The position numbers and the translations under genes are program-made. Of a stretch of 64,000 nt of DNA, positions 35,608 through 44,982 are shown one piece after another. This stretch comes from Spirochaetota bacterium (GTDB taxonomy: Bacteria; Spirochaetota; JAAYUW01; JAOAHJ01). The first letter of the stretch is position 1. Every line of letters starts with the position of its first letter. The notes beneath the pieces are model-generated. The model ran no database searches and was not told where the DNA came from. It was given only the letters and a program-made list of their open reading frames with translations. The DNA lies in assembly GCA_026415295.1 (NCBI GenBank), contig JAOAHJ010000039.1, positions 1-64,000 on the forward strand, read 5' to 3'.

Positions 35608-38576
35608 ACTACCCTCTGCTTTTTCCTTTTAATAAAAGAAAATAAGAATGGGAAAAAGTAAATAATAGAAATTACAATCATAATAATTCCAAATAAAAAC
35701 ATACCATTTTTTTCTTTAAATAATAATATCCATCCAAATATTATAGGAGCAATAACTTCTGCAAATTTTGCAAATAATTCAAAATATGTTACAGATAAAT
35801 CTTCACCTATTTTTTTTACAACTGGTATTTCAAGAAAAAAATCATTTTGAAAAACAACTCCAAAACCTTCAACTATTCCCATAAAAATTATAGTAAGAAT
35901 CAATCCTATTAAATTTTGATTAAGTGCAAAATATATTATCGTTAAAGCCCAAAAAATAGATGTTAAAAATATACCGGTTCTGTTACTTATATATTTTTTC
36001 ATAAATCCACTTAAAAAAGGTCCAAGATAAATAATCAAAATACCATTTAATATGAACAATCTTCCAACATCTGATATATTAAGATTAATTTTTTCACTAA
36101 ATAATGGCAAATAATAAAATAAGAACATACCTGCTACATAAGTTGGCATAATTGCAAAAATAAGATAAGATATAACTTTCCAGTTAAATAAAAGTTGAAA
36201 TATTTTTGAATACATATTAACATTAGAAATATTTCTATTTGTCTTGATATCTTCATTTTTTATAAGATATTTTAAACCAAAGATAAAAGAAATTATAATT
36301 AATATAACTGCTACATAAAAAGTTAACTTATATCCATATTGATCAGCAAAAAAAGCACCAATAACAACACCAGCATTTACACCAGCTAAAGCTCCAGAAT
36401 AATAATGAGAAAATGACAAACTTCTTTTTACTTGATCCATTTCACAATTTATACAACTTCTTAGTGAAATTAAAATAAATCCTGAACCCAAACCAACAAT
36501 AGCTCTAGCAAAAATAAATAAATAAGGATTGTCAAATAAAGCAGAAAATAATAACCCTAAAGTAGAAATAATTATTCCAAATATCATAACTTTTCTAAAA
36601 CCGCTAAAATTTACAACTATTCCCCCTAATAATAAAGCTATACTAAACAATAACATTTCCGATGATAAAGGCAGGGCTATAATTAATTCTTGTCCCCAAT
36701 TAAAAACAAAATTATTTCCTTTATCAATAAATTTGATGTAAATATCTCTCATCATCAATGGGATAAATGAAATAGACATACTTATTGCAAAAGTAAAAAT
36801 AAAATTAAATGGTCTTACAAAATATGTGTCTGAAAATTCAGAATTTTTTTTATCCTTCTTATCAACAATATCAGTGATAAATAAAAATTCAAAAAATATT
36901 ATTATTAAAACAACAAGAATAGTAGCAATATCAAGAATGACTCTCTTTATAAGATTCCAGTTTTCTAAATTGAAACTATAAAAATCAGAACCAATTTCTA
37001 TTAATCCAATGATTTCCCCCTTTGAATTTTTAATCGGCCCCATTGAATAAAACCAAGAACCCCATTGGTCTTCATCTATCTCAAAAACTATTTCACCTTT
37101 TATTGCTTTTGAAGGGGCACTATCTTCTTCTTCATACCATCCTAATATAGGATAATTTATTCCAATTTGATCATTAAGATACATGTAACCATATAATTTA
37201 TTATCAATAACTTTGTAAATTGCAAAATAATAATTTTCATTCCATCTATCATTGTTATAATTTAAAGCTTTGTGTAAAAATTCTCTTAATTCCATGTAAT
37301 CTTTGCTTAAAAAATCATCTTTTGTCTTAATCCTTTCTAAAATATCTCCATTTAAATTACTCGAAATCATTTGGACCATAAGTGAACATTTTTGATCAAC
37401 TATATCAATATACCTATTATTAAAATTTTTTAACATTAATTTTGTTATAAAAAATGTTGACAAAGTAGCAACTATAACTATTAAAATTACATTAAAAAAT
37501 ACTTTTGAGTTTTTTCTTATTATTGTTATTAAAAAACTAAAAATAAATGCAATTATATTAACAATTGTAAAAATAAAAACTATCCAGAATATATTAATAA
37601 AAAGAAACTGGCTATTTTTATAATAACATTTATCATATAAATGTATATTTTTAGTTTCGATATTAACCATTAAAATTTTATCATTAAAACCAGTAAATAG
37701 AACATCTTTAGAAGAATTTAAAATAAATATATTATAAAATATTCCTTCATCATTTAAATCTTGTTCAGAAATAAATTTTTCTAAAACACCATACTTGTAT
37801 CTATAAATAGATCTATCTAAAATATCAGAAAAATATAAGTTATTAAATGTATCAATAGCAATATCATAAGGTGAATTAATAATGTTTCTATCAACAAAAT
37901 TTGTAAAAAATGATCCTTTTGAATAATCTAAAAGTATTATATCACCTTTCTTTGTTATTAAAAGCCATTGAAAATTATTAAATTCTATTATGTTATAAAT
38001 AAGAATTGAAGCATATTGAAAAAGAAATTTTTTAACTTCGATAATTTTTTTAAGACTAATATCATAGATATAGTAAACAATTTCATCTTTATCTAAATAA
38101 AACCATTTAATTTGTTTGTTAGAGTAAATTATTTTATTTATTTTCCCTTTCTGTATAAGATTTGAATCTTTTTCTTTATATTCAATCTTGAATATTTTAT
38201 CTAAATATTTTCCATCTTTTGAATATCTTACAATTTCTTCAGATATAGTATAAAAGCCCCCTTTATCCGGAATCCTATTTACTACATAAAGATTTTCATT
38301 ATCATCAAAAACAAAATCTTCAGCATAAAAGAATTTTCCATTATCTCTTAATCCTCCATTAATAATATATTTAATATAACCTTCTTGATCGAATTTAATT
38401 ATTCTTCTTTTAGAATTATCTATTACATAAATGTTATTACTTCTATCTCCAACTATTCTATAAGGCATATTAAATGATACAAATTTAGTAAAAGGTCTAA
38501 TATTTAAAAAACCTTTATTAAAAAATATAAAAAATAATAAAATTATAATAAACACCAAATATAATTTTTTTAACAT
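35604..38576 (-). CDS. Propeller/Cache-like sensor fused to a Major Facilitator Superfamily transporter domain
   Basis: 990 aa. The first 560 residues repeat the architecture of the downstream cyclase: TM1, NHL-like propeller (NNIYVIDNSKRRIIKFD), two TM helices, then a Cache-like domain with DQWGSWFYSMGPI and GEIIGLIEIG. HAMP and cyclase are absent; instead about 580-985 is an MFS domain of some 10-12 helices, with LLLGGIVVNFSGFRKVMIFG in the loop 2-3 position and ARAIVGLGSGFILISLRSC as the motif after helix 4. This is a sensor-transporter fusion that I do not recognise as a described family. It is the first gene of a two-gene unit with the cyclase (4-bp overlap). Substrate and ligand are unknown. 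AAAGGG lies 8 nt before the ATG. Confidence 0.82.
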   Translation of the reverse strand: MLKKLYLVFIIILLFFIFFNKGFLNIRPFTKFVSFNMPYRIVGDRSNNIYVIDNSKRRIIKFDQEGYIKYIINGGLRDNGKFFYAEDFVFDDNENLYVVNRIPDKGGFYTISEEIVRYSKDGKYLDKIFKIEYKEKDSNLIQKGKINKIIYSNKQIKWFYLDKDEIVYYIYDISLKKIIEVKKFLFQYASILIYNIIEFNNFQWLLITKKGDIILLDYSKGSFFTNFVDRNIINSPYDIAIDTFNNLYFSDILDRSIYRYKYGVLEKFISEQDLNDEGIFYNIFILNSSKDVLFTGFNDKILMVNIETKNIHLYDKCYYKNSQFLFINIFWIVFIFTIVNIIAFIFSFLITIIRKNSKVFFNVILIVIVATLSTFFITKLMLKNFNNRYIDIVDQKCSLMVQMISSNLNGDILERIKTKDDFLSKDYMELREFLHKALNYNNDRWNENYYFAIYKVIDNKLYGYMYLNDQIGINYPILGWYEEEDSAPSKAIKGEIVFEIDEDQWGSWFYSMGPIKNSKGEIIGLIEIGSDFYSFNLENWNLIKRVILDIATILVVLIIIFFEFLFITDIVDKKDKKNSEFSDTYFVRPFNFIFTFAISMSISFIPLMMRDIYIKFIDKGNNFVFNWGQELIIALPLSSEMLLFSIALLLGGIVVNFSGFRKVMIFGIIISTLGLLFSALFDNPYLFIFARAIVGLGSGFILISLRSCINCEMDQVKRSLSFSHYYSGALAGVNAGVVIGAFFADQYGYKLTFYVAVILIIISFIFGLKYLIKNEDIKTNRNISNVNMYSKIFQLLFNWKVISYLIFAIMPTYVAGMFLFYYLPLFSEKINLNISDVGRLFILNGILIIYLGPFLSGFMKKYISNRTGIFLTSIFWALTIIYFALNQNLIGLILTIIFMGIVEGFGVVFQNDFFLEIPVVKKIGEDLSVTYFELFAKFAEVIAPIIFGWILLFKEKNGMFLFGIIMIVISIIYFFPFLFSFIKRKKQRVV

Positions 38577-38694
38577 AATAAAAACCCTTTTAAAACTTAC
38601 TCTATTTTAAATAATTCTAATTAAATAATTTTAAAATTCAAAAAACTATAAGCTTAAATTTAGTAAATTATTATAAGACTTATGAAAAGATTAC

Positions 38695-39018
38695 TTATTT
38701 ATCTTTTGGTTTTAAGTATATACTTGATTTTTTATAATCATCCTCTTCTTCCAAGACATGAATAAGATTCAAAATAATAAACTCAAAAGTATTTTTTGGA
38801 ACAAATTGATGCTTTAAAACTTTTTGTTCTTCTAATATTTTATCAAATTTGATTTTACCAGTTAAAGACCGAATTTTAGAATTTATCCTTTCATCACCTA
38901 CCTGATAAATTATTCCAAGTTCTTTATCATTAATTTTTAATAAAATATTCTGTAATTTATAATCAGGGATTGAATTTATAAGTTTTACTAATTTCTCCCA
39001 CATTGGTGAATATCTCAT
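38695..39018 (-). CDS. Small hypothetical protein, weakly FliG-like
   Basis: 107 aa, no signal or membrane segment. The middle (PDYKLQNILLKINDKELGII and the following YQVGDERINSKI) faintly recalls the repeat unit of the flagellar switch protein FliG, but a motif-level match is lacking and I do not assign a function. Its ATG overlaps the stop of the ABC-F gene by 4 bp, so it is translationally coupled to it. Confidence 0.5.
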   Translation of the reverse strand: MRYSPMWEKLVKLINSIPDYKLQNILLKINDKELGIIYQVGDERINSKIRSLTGKIKFDKILEEQKVLKHQFVPKNTFEFIILNLIHVLEEEDDYKKSSIYLKPKDK

Positions 39019-40907
39019 AAATTAAACCATTCCTCTTCAAGTTTTTTAAGTTTATCTTTTAGTTCTTCATATTCATTTTTTAAAAAAATATGTTCTTTTT
39101 TCCAATTTTCTACCAAAAACCTTTTTTCTATTTCTTTAATTCTATTTTCAATTTTTAATATATCATTTTCTATTTCAATTTTTCTTTTTTCATTTACTCT
39201 TTTTTTATAATCATCTTTTTTTCTTTTATTATCATTATTTTTAAAATTATTAAAACCAATCTTTTCTTTATTTTCTCTATCATATTTACTTACTAATTCT
39301 ATTTTTTTTCTATCTAAGTACTCATCTAAATTTTTTAAAACTTTAATTTTTCTATTCTCAATAGTCCAAAGGATAGATGCAGTTTTTTTTATAAAGTCAA
39401 TATCATGGGAAACAAGAATTACTGCTCCATTAAAATTGATAATACATTGAGCTAATATATCTTTTGAATTAATATCTAAATAAGTTGTTGGTTCATCAAG
39501 AAGTAAAATATCAGGAGAATTTACAAATATCTTTGCAATTAATAATCTAACTTTTTCACCACCAGAAAGAAACTTTATTTTTTTATAAATATCATCTTTT
39601 TCAAAACCAAATATTCCTAAATATGTTCTCTTCTCCTTATCCTTCATATTTAAAGAAACATTTTCCTTCTCAAATTCGGTTATAACATCATTTTCATAAT
39701 TTAAACTTTCAGTAATATCCTGAGAAAAATAACCATAAGATGCTTTATTATGGTAAATTATTCTTCCCTTAATAGGCTTCAATTTATTTGAAGCCAATTT
39801 AAGAAGGGTAGTTTTCCCAACCCCATTTTTTCCAAGAAGAAGAATTTTTTCACCTCTTGTAATTGAAAAAGAAATATTTTCAAAAATCAAGTCTTCCTTA
39901 TCTAAAATTGAATTATAGCTAAAATCAACATTTTCAAAACTCAAAATATTTAAAAATCTGTTATCATTATTATTTATAAAAAAACTAATTTTATTTTCCT
40001 TCAAATTTAAATCAGTTATCTCTTTTTGAAGTTTTTCTATTGACTTAATTTTACTTTGAACTCTTTTTGCAATAGTGTTCTTTGCTCTAAATCTATCAAC
40101 AAATTCTTGTAGATGTTCAATTTCCTTTAATTTATTTTCATTAATTTTATTAATTTGTTCAACCATTTCTTTTTTTTTCTCTATAAATTTTGTATAGTTA
40201 CATCCATTAAATTCAAATATTTTTTGATTATTTAAGTAAAATATTTTATTAACAACAGAATCAAGAAAATTAATATCATGAGAAATTACTATAAAAGATT
40301 TTTGAAAAGATTTTAAATATTCTGTTAAAAATATTATAGAATCAATATCTAAATAATTTGTTGGCTCATCAAGAAGAAGCAAATCCTTATCCAATAATAA
40401 AAGAAATCCTATGTATGCTCTTATTTTATAACCACCTGATAAATTAACAAGATTTTTATTTATAGTTTCCTTATTAAACCCCAAATTAAATAAAATGTTT
40501 TCAATTTTATAATCAATATTAAATGCATTTTTCTGTTCTATTAAATGCAAAATTTTATCATATTCTTCTGCTAAATTAGAATTATTTGCAAAATTGTTTG
40601 ATATTTTTTCAAACTTTTTTATTAAATCATTTTCTTCCTCAAAAGCTTTCCTACAAAGCTTAAGTGGAGTTTCATTATCATCAAAATTTAATTCTTGTGG
40701 TATATAGCCTACTTTAACATTTCCTTCAAATATAATTTCACCTTTATCTGGTTTAAGTTCTCCTGATAATAATTTTAAGAATGTTGTTTTTCCTGAACCA
40801 TTAATTCCAACAAGACCAATTTTATCTTTCCTATATATATTTAAGTTTATATTTTCAAAAATTTTATTAGCTCCATAAGAAAAATATAGATTTTTTATAT
40901 TTATCAT
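39015..40907 (-). CDS. ABC-F family ATPase (Uup/Etta-like, ribosome-associated)
   Basis: 630 aa with two ABC ATPase domains and no membrane segment. Domain 1: Walker A GINGSGKTT, signature LSGGYKIRAYIG, Walker B LLLLDEPTNYLD. Domain 2: GKNGVGKTT, LSGGEKVRLLIAK, LLLLDEPTTYLD. A charged linker (about 240-310) joins them, and a Lys/Glu-rich coiled coil (about 535-630) ends the protein, as in Uup and YfmR. ABC-F proteins act on ribosomes (translation factors or antibiotic-target protection); the linker does not let me choose. It is followed by the overlapping 107-aa gene. Confidence 0.9.
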   Translation of the reverse strand: MINIKNLYFSYGANKIFENINLNIYRKDKIGLVGINGSGKTTFLKLLSGELKPDKGEIIFEGNVKVGYIPQELNFDDNETPLKLCRKAFEEENDLIKKFEKISNNFANNSNLAEEYDKILHLIEQKNAFNIDYKIENILFNLGFNKETINKNLVNLSGGYKIRAYIGFLLLLDKDLLLLDEPTNYLDIDSIIFLTEYLKSFQKSFIVISHDINFLDSVVNKIFYLNNQKIFEFNGCNYTKFIEKKKEMVEQINKINENKLKEIEHLQEFVDRFRAKNTIAKRVQSKIKSIEKLQKEITDLNLKENKISFFINNNDNRFLNILSFENVDFSYNSILDKEDLIFENISFSITRGEKILLLGKNGVGKTTLLKLASNKLKPIKGRIIYHNKASYGYFSQDITESLNYENDVITEFEKENVSLNMKDKEKRTYLGIFGFEKDDIYKKIKFLSGGEKVRLLIAKIFVNSPDILLLDEPTTYLDINSKDILAQCIINFNGAVILVSHDIDFIKKTASILWTIENRKIKVLKNLDEYLDRKKIELVSKYDRENKEKIGFNNFKNNDNKRKKDDYKKRVNEKRKIEIENDILKIENRIKEIEKRFLVENWKKEHIFLKNEYEELKDKLKKLEEEWFNL

Positions 40908-40941
40908 AATTTATTAATTTTTATAAATTTATATTTTTTTT

Positions 40942-41895
40942 CTAACTAATATTATTCAATCTTTTTAAAGCCTTATAAAGAGCCTGTGTACCTAATTTCC
41001 CATCACCTTGAGCTTTTAATGAAATATATAGTTGATGAACAAGAGCTAGCCCTGGAAGAGATATATTCATTCTTGAAGCTTCTTCCAATGCTATCCCCAT
41101 ATCTTTAACAAAATGTTCAACAAAAAAACCTGGATTAAAATCACCTCTAATAATTCTGGGAGCTAAATTATCAAGAGTCCAACATCCTGCTGCTCCTTTT
41201 GTTATTGAAAAAAGGACTTTTTCAATATCTAAACCAGCTTTATAAGCATAAATTAAAGCTTCACAAACCCCTATCATAGTACCTGCAATAACTATCTGAT
41301 TGCACATTTTAGTATTCTGACCTGAACCAGATTCTCCTTGATAAACAATGTTCTTCCCAATAATTTCAAAATATGGCTTTACAAATTCAAAAATATTTTT
41401 ATCTCCTCCAACCATTATGGAAAGTGTAGCATTTTTTGCACCTACATCTCCCCCTGAAACAGGAGCATCAAGAAAACCACAATTCAAACTATTAAGTTCA
41501 TTATAAATTTTTTTAGCAATGGAAGGTTTAGTAGTTGTCATATCTATAAATATTTTTTTCTTTCCACTTTTTTCTAAAAACTCTTTCTCCAAATTTATAT
41601 CTTTTAAATCTAATTCTCCCTTATTTAAATTTTGAATTGTATCAATAATTTTATTATTAGAAAAATAGACATCTTCCACATCTTCTGGAAAACCAACCAT
41701 AGTAAATATTATATTGCTTTTTAATACTAGTTCATCAACACCATCACAATAAATGGCTCCTTTATTAATCAATTCATATGCTTTTTCTTTGGTCCTAGTA
41801 TTAATAAAAACTTTAAACCCATTAGAAATAAAATGACTTACCATAGATTTCCCCATAACTCCTAATCCGATCCAACCTATATTCCATTTATCCAT
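40942..41895 (-). CDS. Beta-hydroxyacid dehydrogenase (3-hydroxyisobutyrate dehydrogenase / tartronate semialdehyde reductase family)
   Basis: 317 aa NAD(P)-dependent dehydrogenase. It has the N-terminal Rossmann motif IGLGVMGKSMVSHFISNG, with NTRTKEKA after the second strand (an Arg-containing site consistent with NADP preference), the substrate motif FLDAPVSGGDVGAKNATLSI and the catalytic-Lys helix GSGQNTKMCNQIVIAGTM. A short acidic insert (about 90-115) enlarges it relative to the usual 290-300 aa. AAGGAG lies 8 nt before the ATG. Candidate substrates are 3-hydroxyisobutyrate, tartronate semialdehyde or succinic semialdehyde; context does not decide. Confidence 0.85.
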   Translation of the reverse strand: MDKWNIGWIGLGVMGKSMVSHFISNGFKVFINTRTKEKAYELINKGAIYCDGVDELVLKSNIIFTMVGFPEDVEDVYFSNNKIIDTIQNLNKGELDLKDINLEKEFLEKSGKKKIFIDMTTTKPSIAKKIYNELNSLNCGFLDAPVSGGDVGAKNATLSIMVGGDKNIFEFVKPYFEIIGKNIVYQGESGSGQNTKMCNQIVIAGTMIGVCEALIYAYKAGLDIEKVLFSITKGAAGCWTLDNLAPRIIRGDFNPGFFVEHFVKDMGIALEEASRMNISLPGLALVHQLYISLKAQGDGKLGTQALYKALKRLNNIS

Positions 41896-42017
41896 TATTA
41901 TTACTCCTTTTTAATAGTTTTTTTAAATTTAAAAAATAATAAAAAAAGTAATGATTTAAATATTTCAATTTTATTTTTTTAAAATTATTTTAATATCTTA
42001 AAAAAGGGAAATAAACA

Positions 42018-42722
42018 ATGATACTTTTAGGTACAATAATAAATTCTTTAGCAGTAATTATAGGTTCATTTCTTGGATTAACTATAATAAAAAAAATTAA
42101 TGAATCAACGGAAAATATTTTGTTTTCAATTATTGGTGTATTTACTTTATTCATAGGCTTTAAAATGTGCTTATCAACTAAACAACCAATAGGTGTTTTA
42201 ATTTCTTTAATCTTAGGAGGTTTAATTGGCAATCTATTAAAAATTGACAAATATTTAGATAGTTTATTTGAAAAATTTAAAAATAGGTTTTCCAATAACA
42301 TAAACAAAAAAACTAATTTTTCAGAAGGAATTTTTACTGCTTTTTTACTTTTTTGTATAGGTTCTATGACTATTGTTGGTGCTATGGAGGAAGGAATAAA
42401 TAGAAATTCATCTATCTTAATCACAAAATCTTTAATGGATTTTTTCTCTTCAATTATTTTAACATCTTCTTTAGGAATAGGGGTTTTATTCTCTTTTATT
42501 CCCCTTTTTATTTATCAAAGCCTTTTAACAATTTTTTTCTATTTATTTGGTAATTTTATTCCACAAAACTTAATAATTGAAATAAGCGCAACAGGTGGTT
42601 TTATATTAGTCTTATTAAGTTTAAATCTATTAAAACTAAAAAACTTTAAAATTATTAATTTAATTCCATCTCTTATTCTAATTATCCCAATTAACTATAT
42701 CTTTAATAAAATAATAATTTAA
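42018..42722 (+). CDS. DUF554 family membrane protein
   Basis: 234 aa, six to seven predicted membrane helices. Family blocks are GTIINSLAVIIGSFLGL at the N-terminus, GVFTLFIGFKMCLSTKQP and FLLFCIGSMTIVGAMEEG. DUF554 proteins (YdfK/YqgA type) have no settled function; a transport or channel role has been proposed. AAAGGGA lies upstream of the ATG. The gene is flanked by a divergent dehydrogenase and a convergent receptor gene, so it is probably monocistronic. Confidence 0.85.
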   Translation: MILLGTIINSLAVIIGSFLGLTIIKKINESTENILFSIIGVFTLFIGFKMCLSTKQPIGVLISLILGGLIGNLLKIDKYLDSLFEKFKNRFSNNINKKTNFSEGIFTAFLLFCIGSMTIVGAMEEGINRNSSILITKSLMDFFSSIILTSSLGIGVLFSFIPLFIYQSLLTIFFYLFGNFIPQNLIIEISATGGFILVLLSLNLLKLKNFKIINLIPSLILIIPINYIFNKIII

Positions 42723-42760
42723 ATTATTTATAAAATTGATCTTATATTTCCCATATAATA

Positions 42761-44950
42761 TCATTTTTCAATACTATTTAATTTAATTTGGTAATATTTA
42801 AGAATATTATCATCATTATTCCTTACAATCAATTTTAATAAAATATCTTTTGCAATTTCAAATTTTTTATTATTAAAAAACAATATCATTTCTTCTAGCT
42901 CTTTTTTATAAAAACTCCTTAAGTATTGCTCTCTTTCAGGAAAAATACCCAAATATTCATAAAGAGTCGTTTCTTCATCCCCCTTTTTCATATTGCCGAT
43001 ATATCTCATTAACTCTTTGTCATCATCTTTAATTATTTCATAAAGCCCTTCTGAAACCATTACTTTACACCTATACTCATCATTAATAACCCCCATAATT
43101 TTTAAATACTCTAAATCTTCAGAAATCAAGGCATCATTTAATTTTTCTTCACTCCCAATTGTTCCAATTACTATATCTCCATAATGCAATACTATGAAAA
43201 AGTCCAATCTTTTTTGCTCTTCTAGAAGAATATTTTTCTCTGTTTCCTCAAGTATTTCTTTTGATGAAAATAACAATATTTCAGGATTTGTAGGAAAAAG
43301 AACAAGAATCCCTTCTGAACTAAATTTTTCAATAAAACCAAAATTTTTTCTAATAATTTTACTCCAAATATTAAAATACATGTTCATTATTTTAATAATT
43401 TCTTCATGATTAAGTTTAATGGAAAGTTCATTATAATTATTAATTTTTATAAGCATCATACCCATTTTAGTCTGAAGATTTTCTCCAGTTATAATTTTAT
43501 CCTTAAAATTATCATTTTTTAAATAGTTTAGCAAAGTTTGAGGAACAAACTTTTGATAAAAAATATTTAACTTCTCAAGCTCATTAGACATTTTAATTAT
43601 TTCTTTATGTTCATCAGAAAACCTAATAGAAAGAATTAAGGATTGAATATAAATAAAAGAAGCAATAGAGATAGGCATTAGATTTATTTGCAAGCCAAAA
43701 CCAAAATCTTTTATAATATCATGAAAAGTTGATAAAATTAAAATTAAAATTCCGAAAAAGAAAATAAAAGTATATTTGTATTTTTTTATAGAAGATATTA
43801 TTAAAATGTAAATTAAGTAAATCATAAAAAATAAAGCAAATATTTCAAAAATTATTAACAAATAATCAATATATTTCAATGGAATAATTAAATTTAATAA
43901 GATTAAAAATAAAGGGAAAAAATTAAATAATTTAAATAAAAACTTACTATAATATTTTTCAAATAATTTACCAATAAAACTTGAAAATGTAGGTAAAATT
44001 AAAAATAAAAATATCTGATATATTCTTAGATCCCAATTTATATTTAATTCTGGAAATATTTTATTTATAATAAGTACACCTGTAGAAATTATCCTATAAG
44101 AATATACTATAGAAAAAAAACCAAAATATAAATACGCCTTTTCTTTATAACCAGCAAAATATAAAATAATATGGTAAAAGCCCATAATGAAAACAATTCC
44201 AAAAATAAAAAGATCTGATGCTGTTTGAAAAATATTTTTATTAATAACTTCCTTTTGATTTCCAATTTCTATTGGTAAATAAATGCCACTTTTAAAGTAA
44301 TAATCAGATTGAGTTTCTATAATTATTTCTATTTTATCATATCCCTCCTTAAAAGAGTAATAAAATACATCAGATGAGAATTTTAATTTTGCTTTTTTTA
44401 TATCTCTATTTATGACACCTTTTCTAAATATTTCTTCACCATTTATATAAAAAGTATAAGCTCCGCCAATCCCTCTAATTAAAAATCCTATATTTTTAAT
44501 ATTACTTTTATTCTCTAAAATTAATCTATAAGAAGCAACACCTCTATAAGGATAATTTTTGCCAAATTTATCTTTATTTTTCTGCCAATATGATGGGACA
44601 AATATAAAGTCCCTGTATTTATTAATAAAATCTTCATTTTGATAATCAATTTTTTCTGAAATTAAAAGTTTATCATAATAAAATTCCCATTCCCCATTTA
44701 ATTTAAGAATACTATTTGATTTAAAAATATTGTTATCAATAATGCAATAAGCTTTATTTATCTTCAAATCAAACTTATTAGAAATAGTATGCTTATTAAT
44801 TAAAACATAAAAATAAAAAAGAAAACCTATAAAAAATATAATTGATAAAAAGTAAAAAAAATAAGACAAATTGTATCTGTTTTTTAGATTAACAAAATTT
44901 TTTTTAATATTTTTTGAAAATTTTTTAAAATTATAATAGGATTTTTCCAT
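42761..44950 (-). CDS. 7TM-DISM receptor with a catalytically degenerate cyclase domain
   Basis: 729 aa. After an N-terminal anchor (about 30-50) there is a beta-sandwich ligand domain of the galactose-binding/7TMR-DISMED2 kind (LNGEWEFYYDKLL, VPSYWQKN, YRLILEN, FYINGEEIFRKG; about 80-230). Seven membrane helices follow (about 245-450), then the pre-cyclase motif YQKFVPQTLLNYL. The domain from 496 aligns without gaps to a class III cyclase over its first 50 residues, but the metal-binding Asp of FVDIVGFT is Lys502 and that of KYMGDG is Glu546, and the Asn/Arg pair is missing. I infer a pseudocyclase that signals by binding or dimerisation. The tail resembles that of the active cyclase at 32791-35607. 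Confidence 0.82.
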   Translation of the reverse strand: MEKSYYNFKKFSKNIKKNFVNLKNRYNLSYFFYFLSIIFFIGFLFYFYVLINKHTISNKFDLKINKAYCIIDNNIFKSNSILKLNGEWEFYYDKLLISEKIDYQNEDFINKYRDFIFVPSYWQKNKDKFGKNYPYRGVASYRLILENKSNIKNIGFLIRGIGGAYTFYINGEEIFRKGVINRDIKKAKLKFSSDVFYYSFKEGYDKIEIIIETQSDYYFKSGIYLPIEIGNQKEVINKNIFQTASDLFIFGIVFIMGFYHIILYFAGYKEKAYLYFGFFSIVYSYRIISTGVLIINKIFPELNINWDLRIYQIFLFLILPTFSSFIGKLFEKYYSKFLFKLFNFFPLFLILLNLIIPLKYIDYLLIIFEIFALFFMIYLIYILIISSIKKYKYTFIFFFGILILILSTFHDIIKDFGFGLQINLMPISIASFIYIQSLILSIRFSDEHKEIIKMSNELEKLNIFYQKFVPQTLLNYLKNDNFKDKIITGENLQTKMGMMLIKINNYNELSIKLNHEEIIKIMNMYFNIWSKIIRKNFGFIEKFSSEGILVLFPTNPEILLFSSKEILEETEKNILLEEQKRLDFFIVLHYGDIVIGTIGSEEKLNDALISEDLEYLKIMGVINDEYRCKVMVSEGLYEIIKDDDKELMRYIGNMKKGDEETTLYEYLGIFPEREQYLRSFYKKELEEMILFFNNKKFEIAKDILLKLIVRNNDDNILKYYQIKLNSIEK

Positions 44951-44982
44951 AAAAGCTCTTTCATTTTAAATCTTTTTTATAT

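Noticed and set aside
41990-42424. A 144-codon open frame on the minus strand
   Set aside because: It is fully antisense to the DUF554 gene, whose plus-strand product shows clear family blocks and membrane helices; the minus frame has no recognisable domain or ribosome-binding site.
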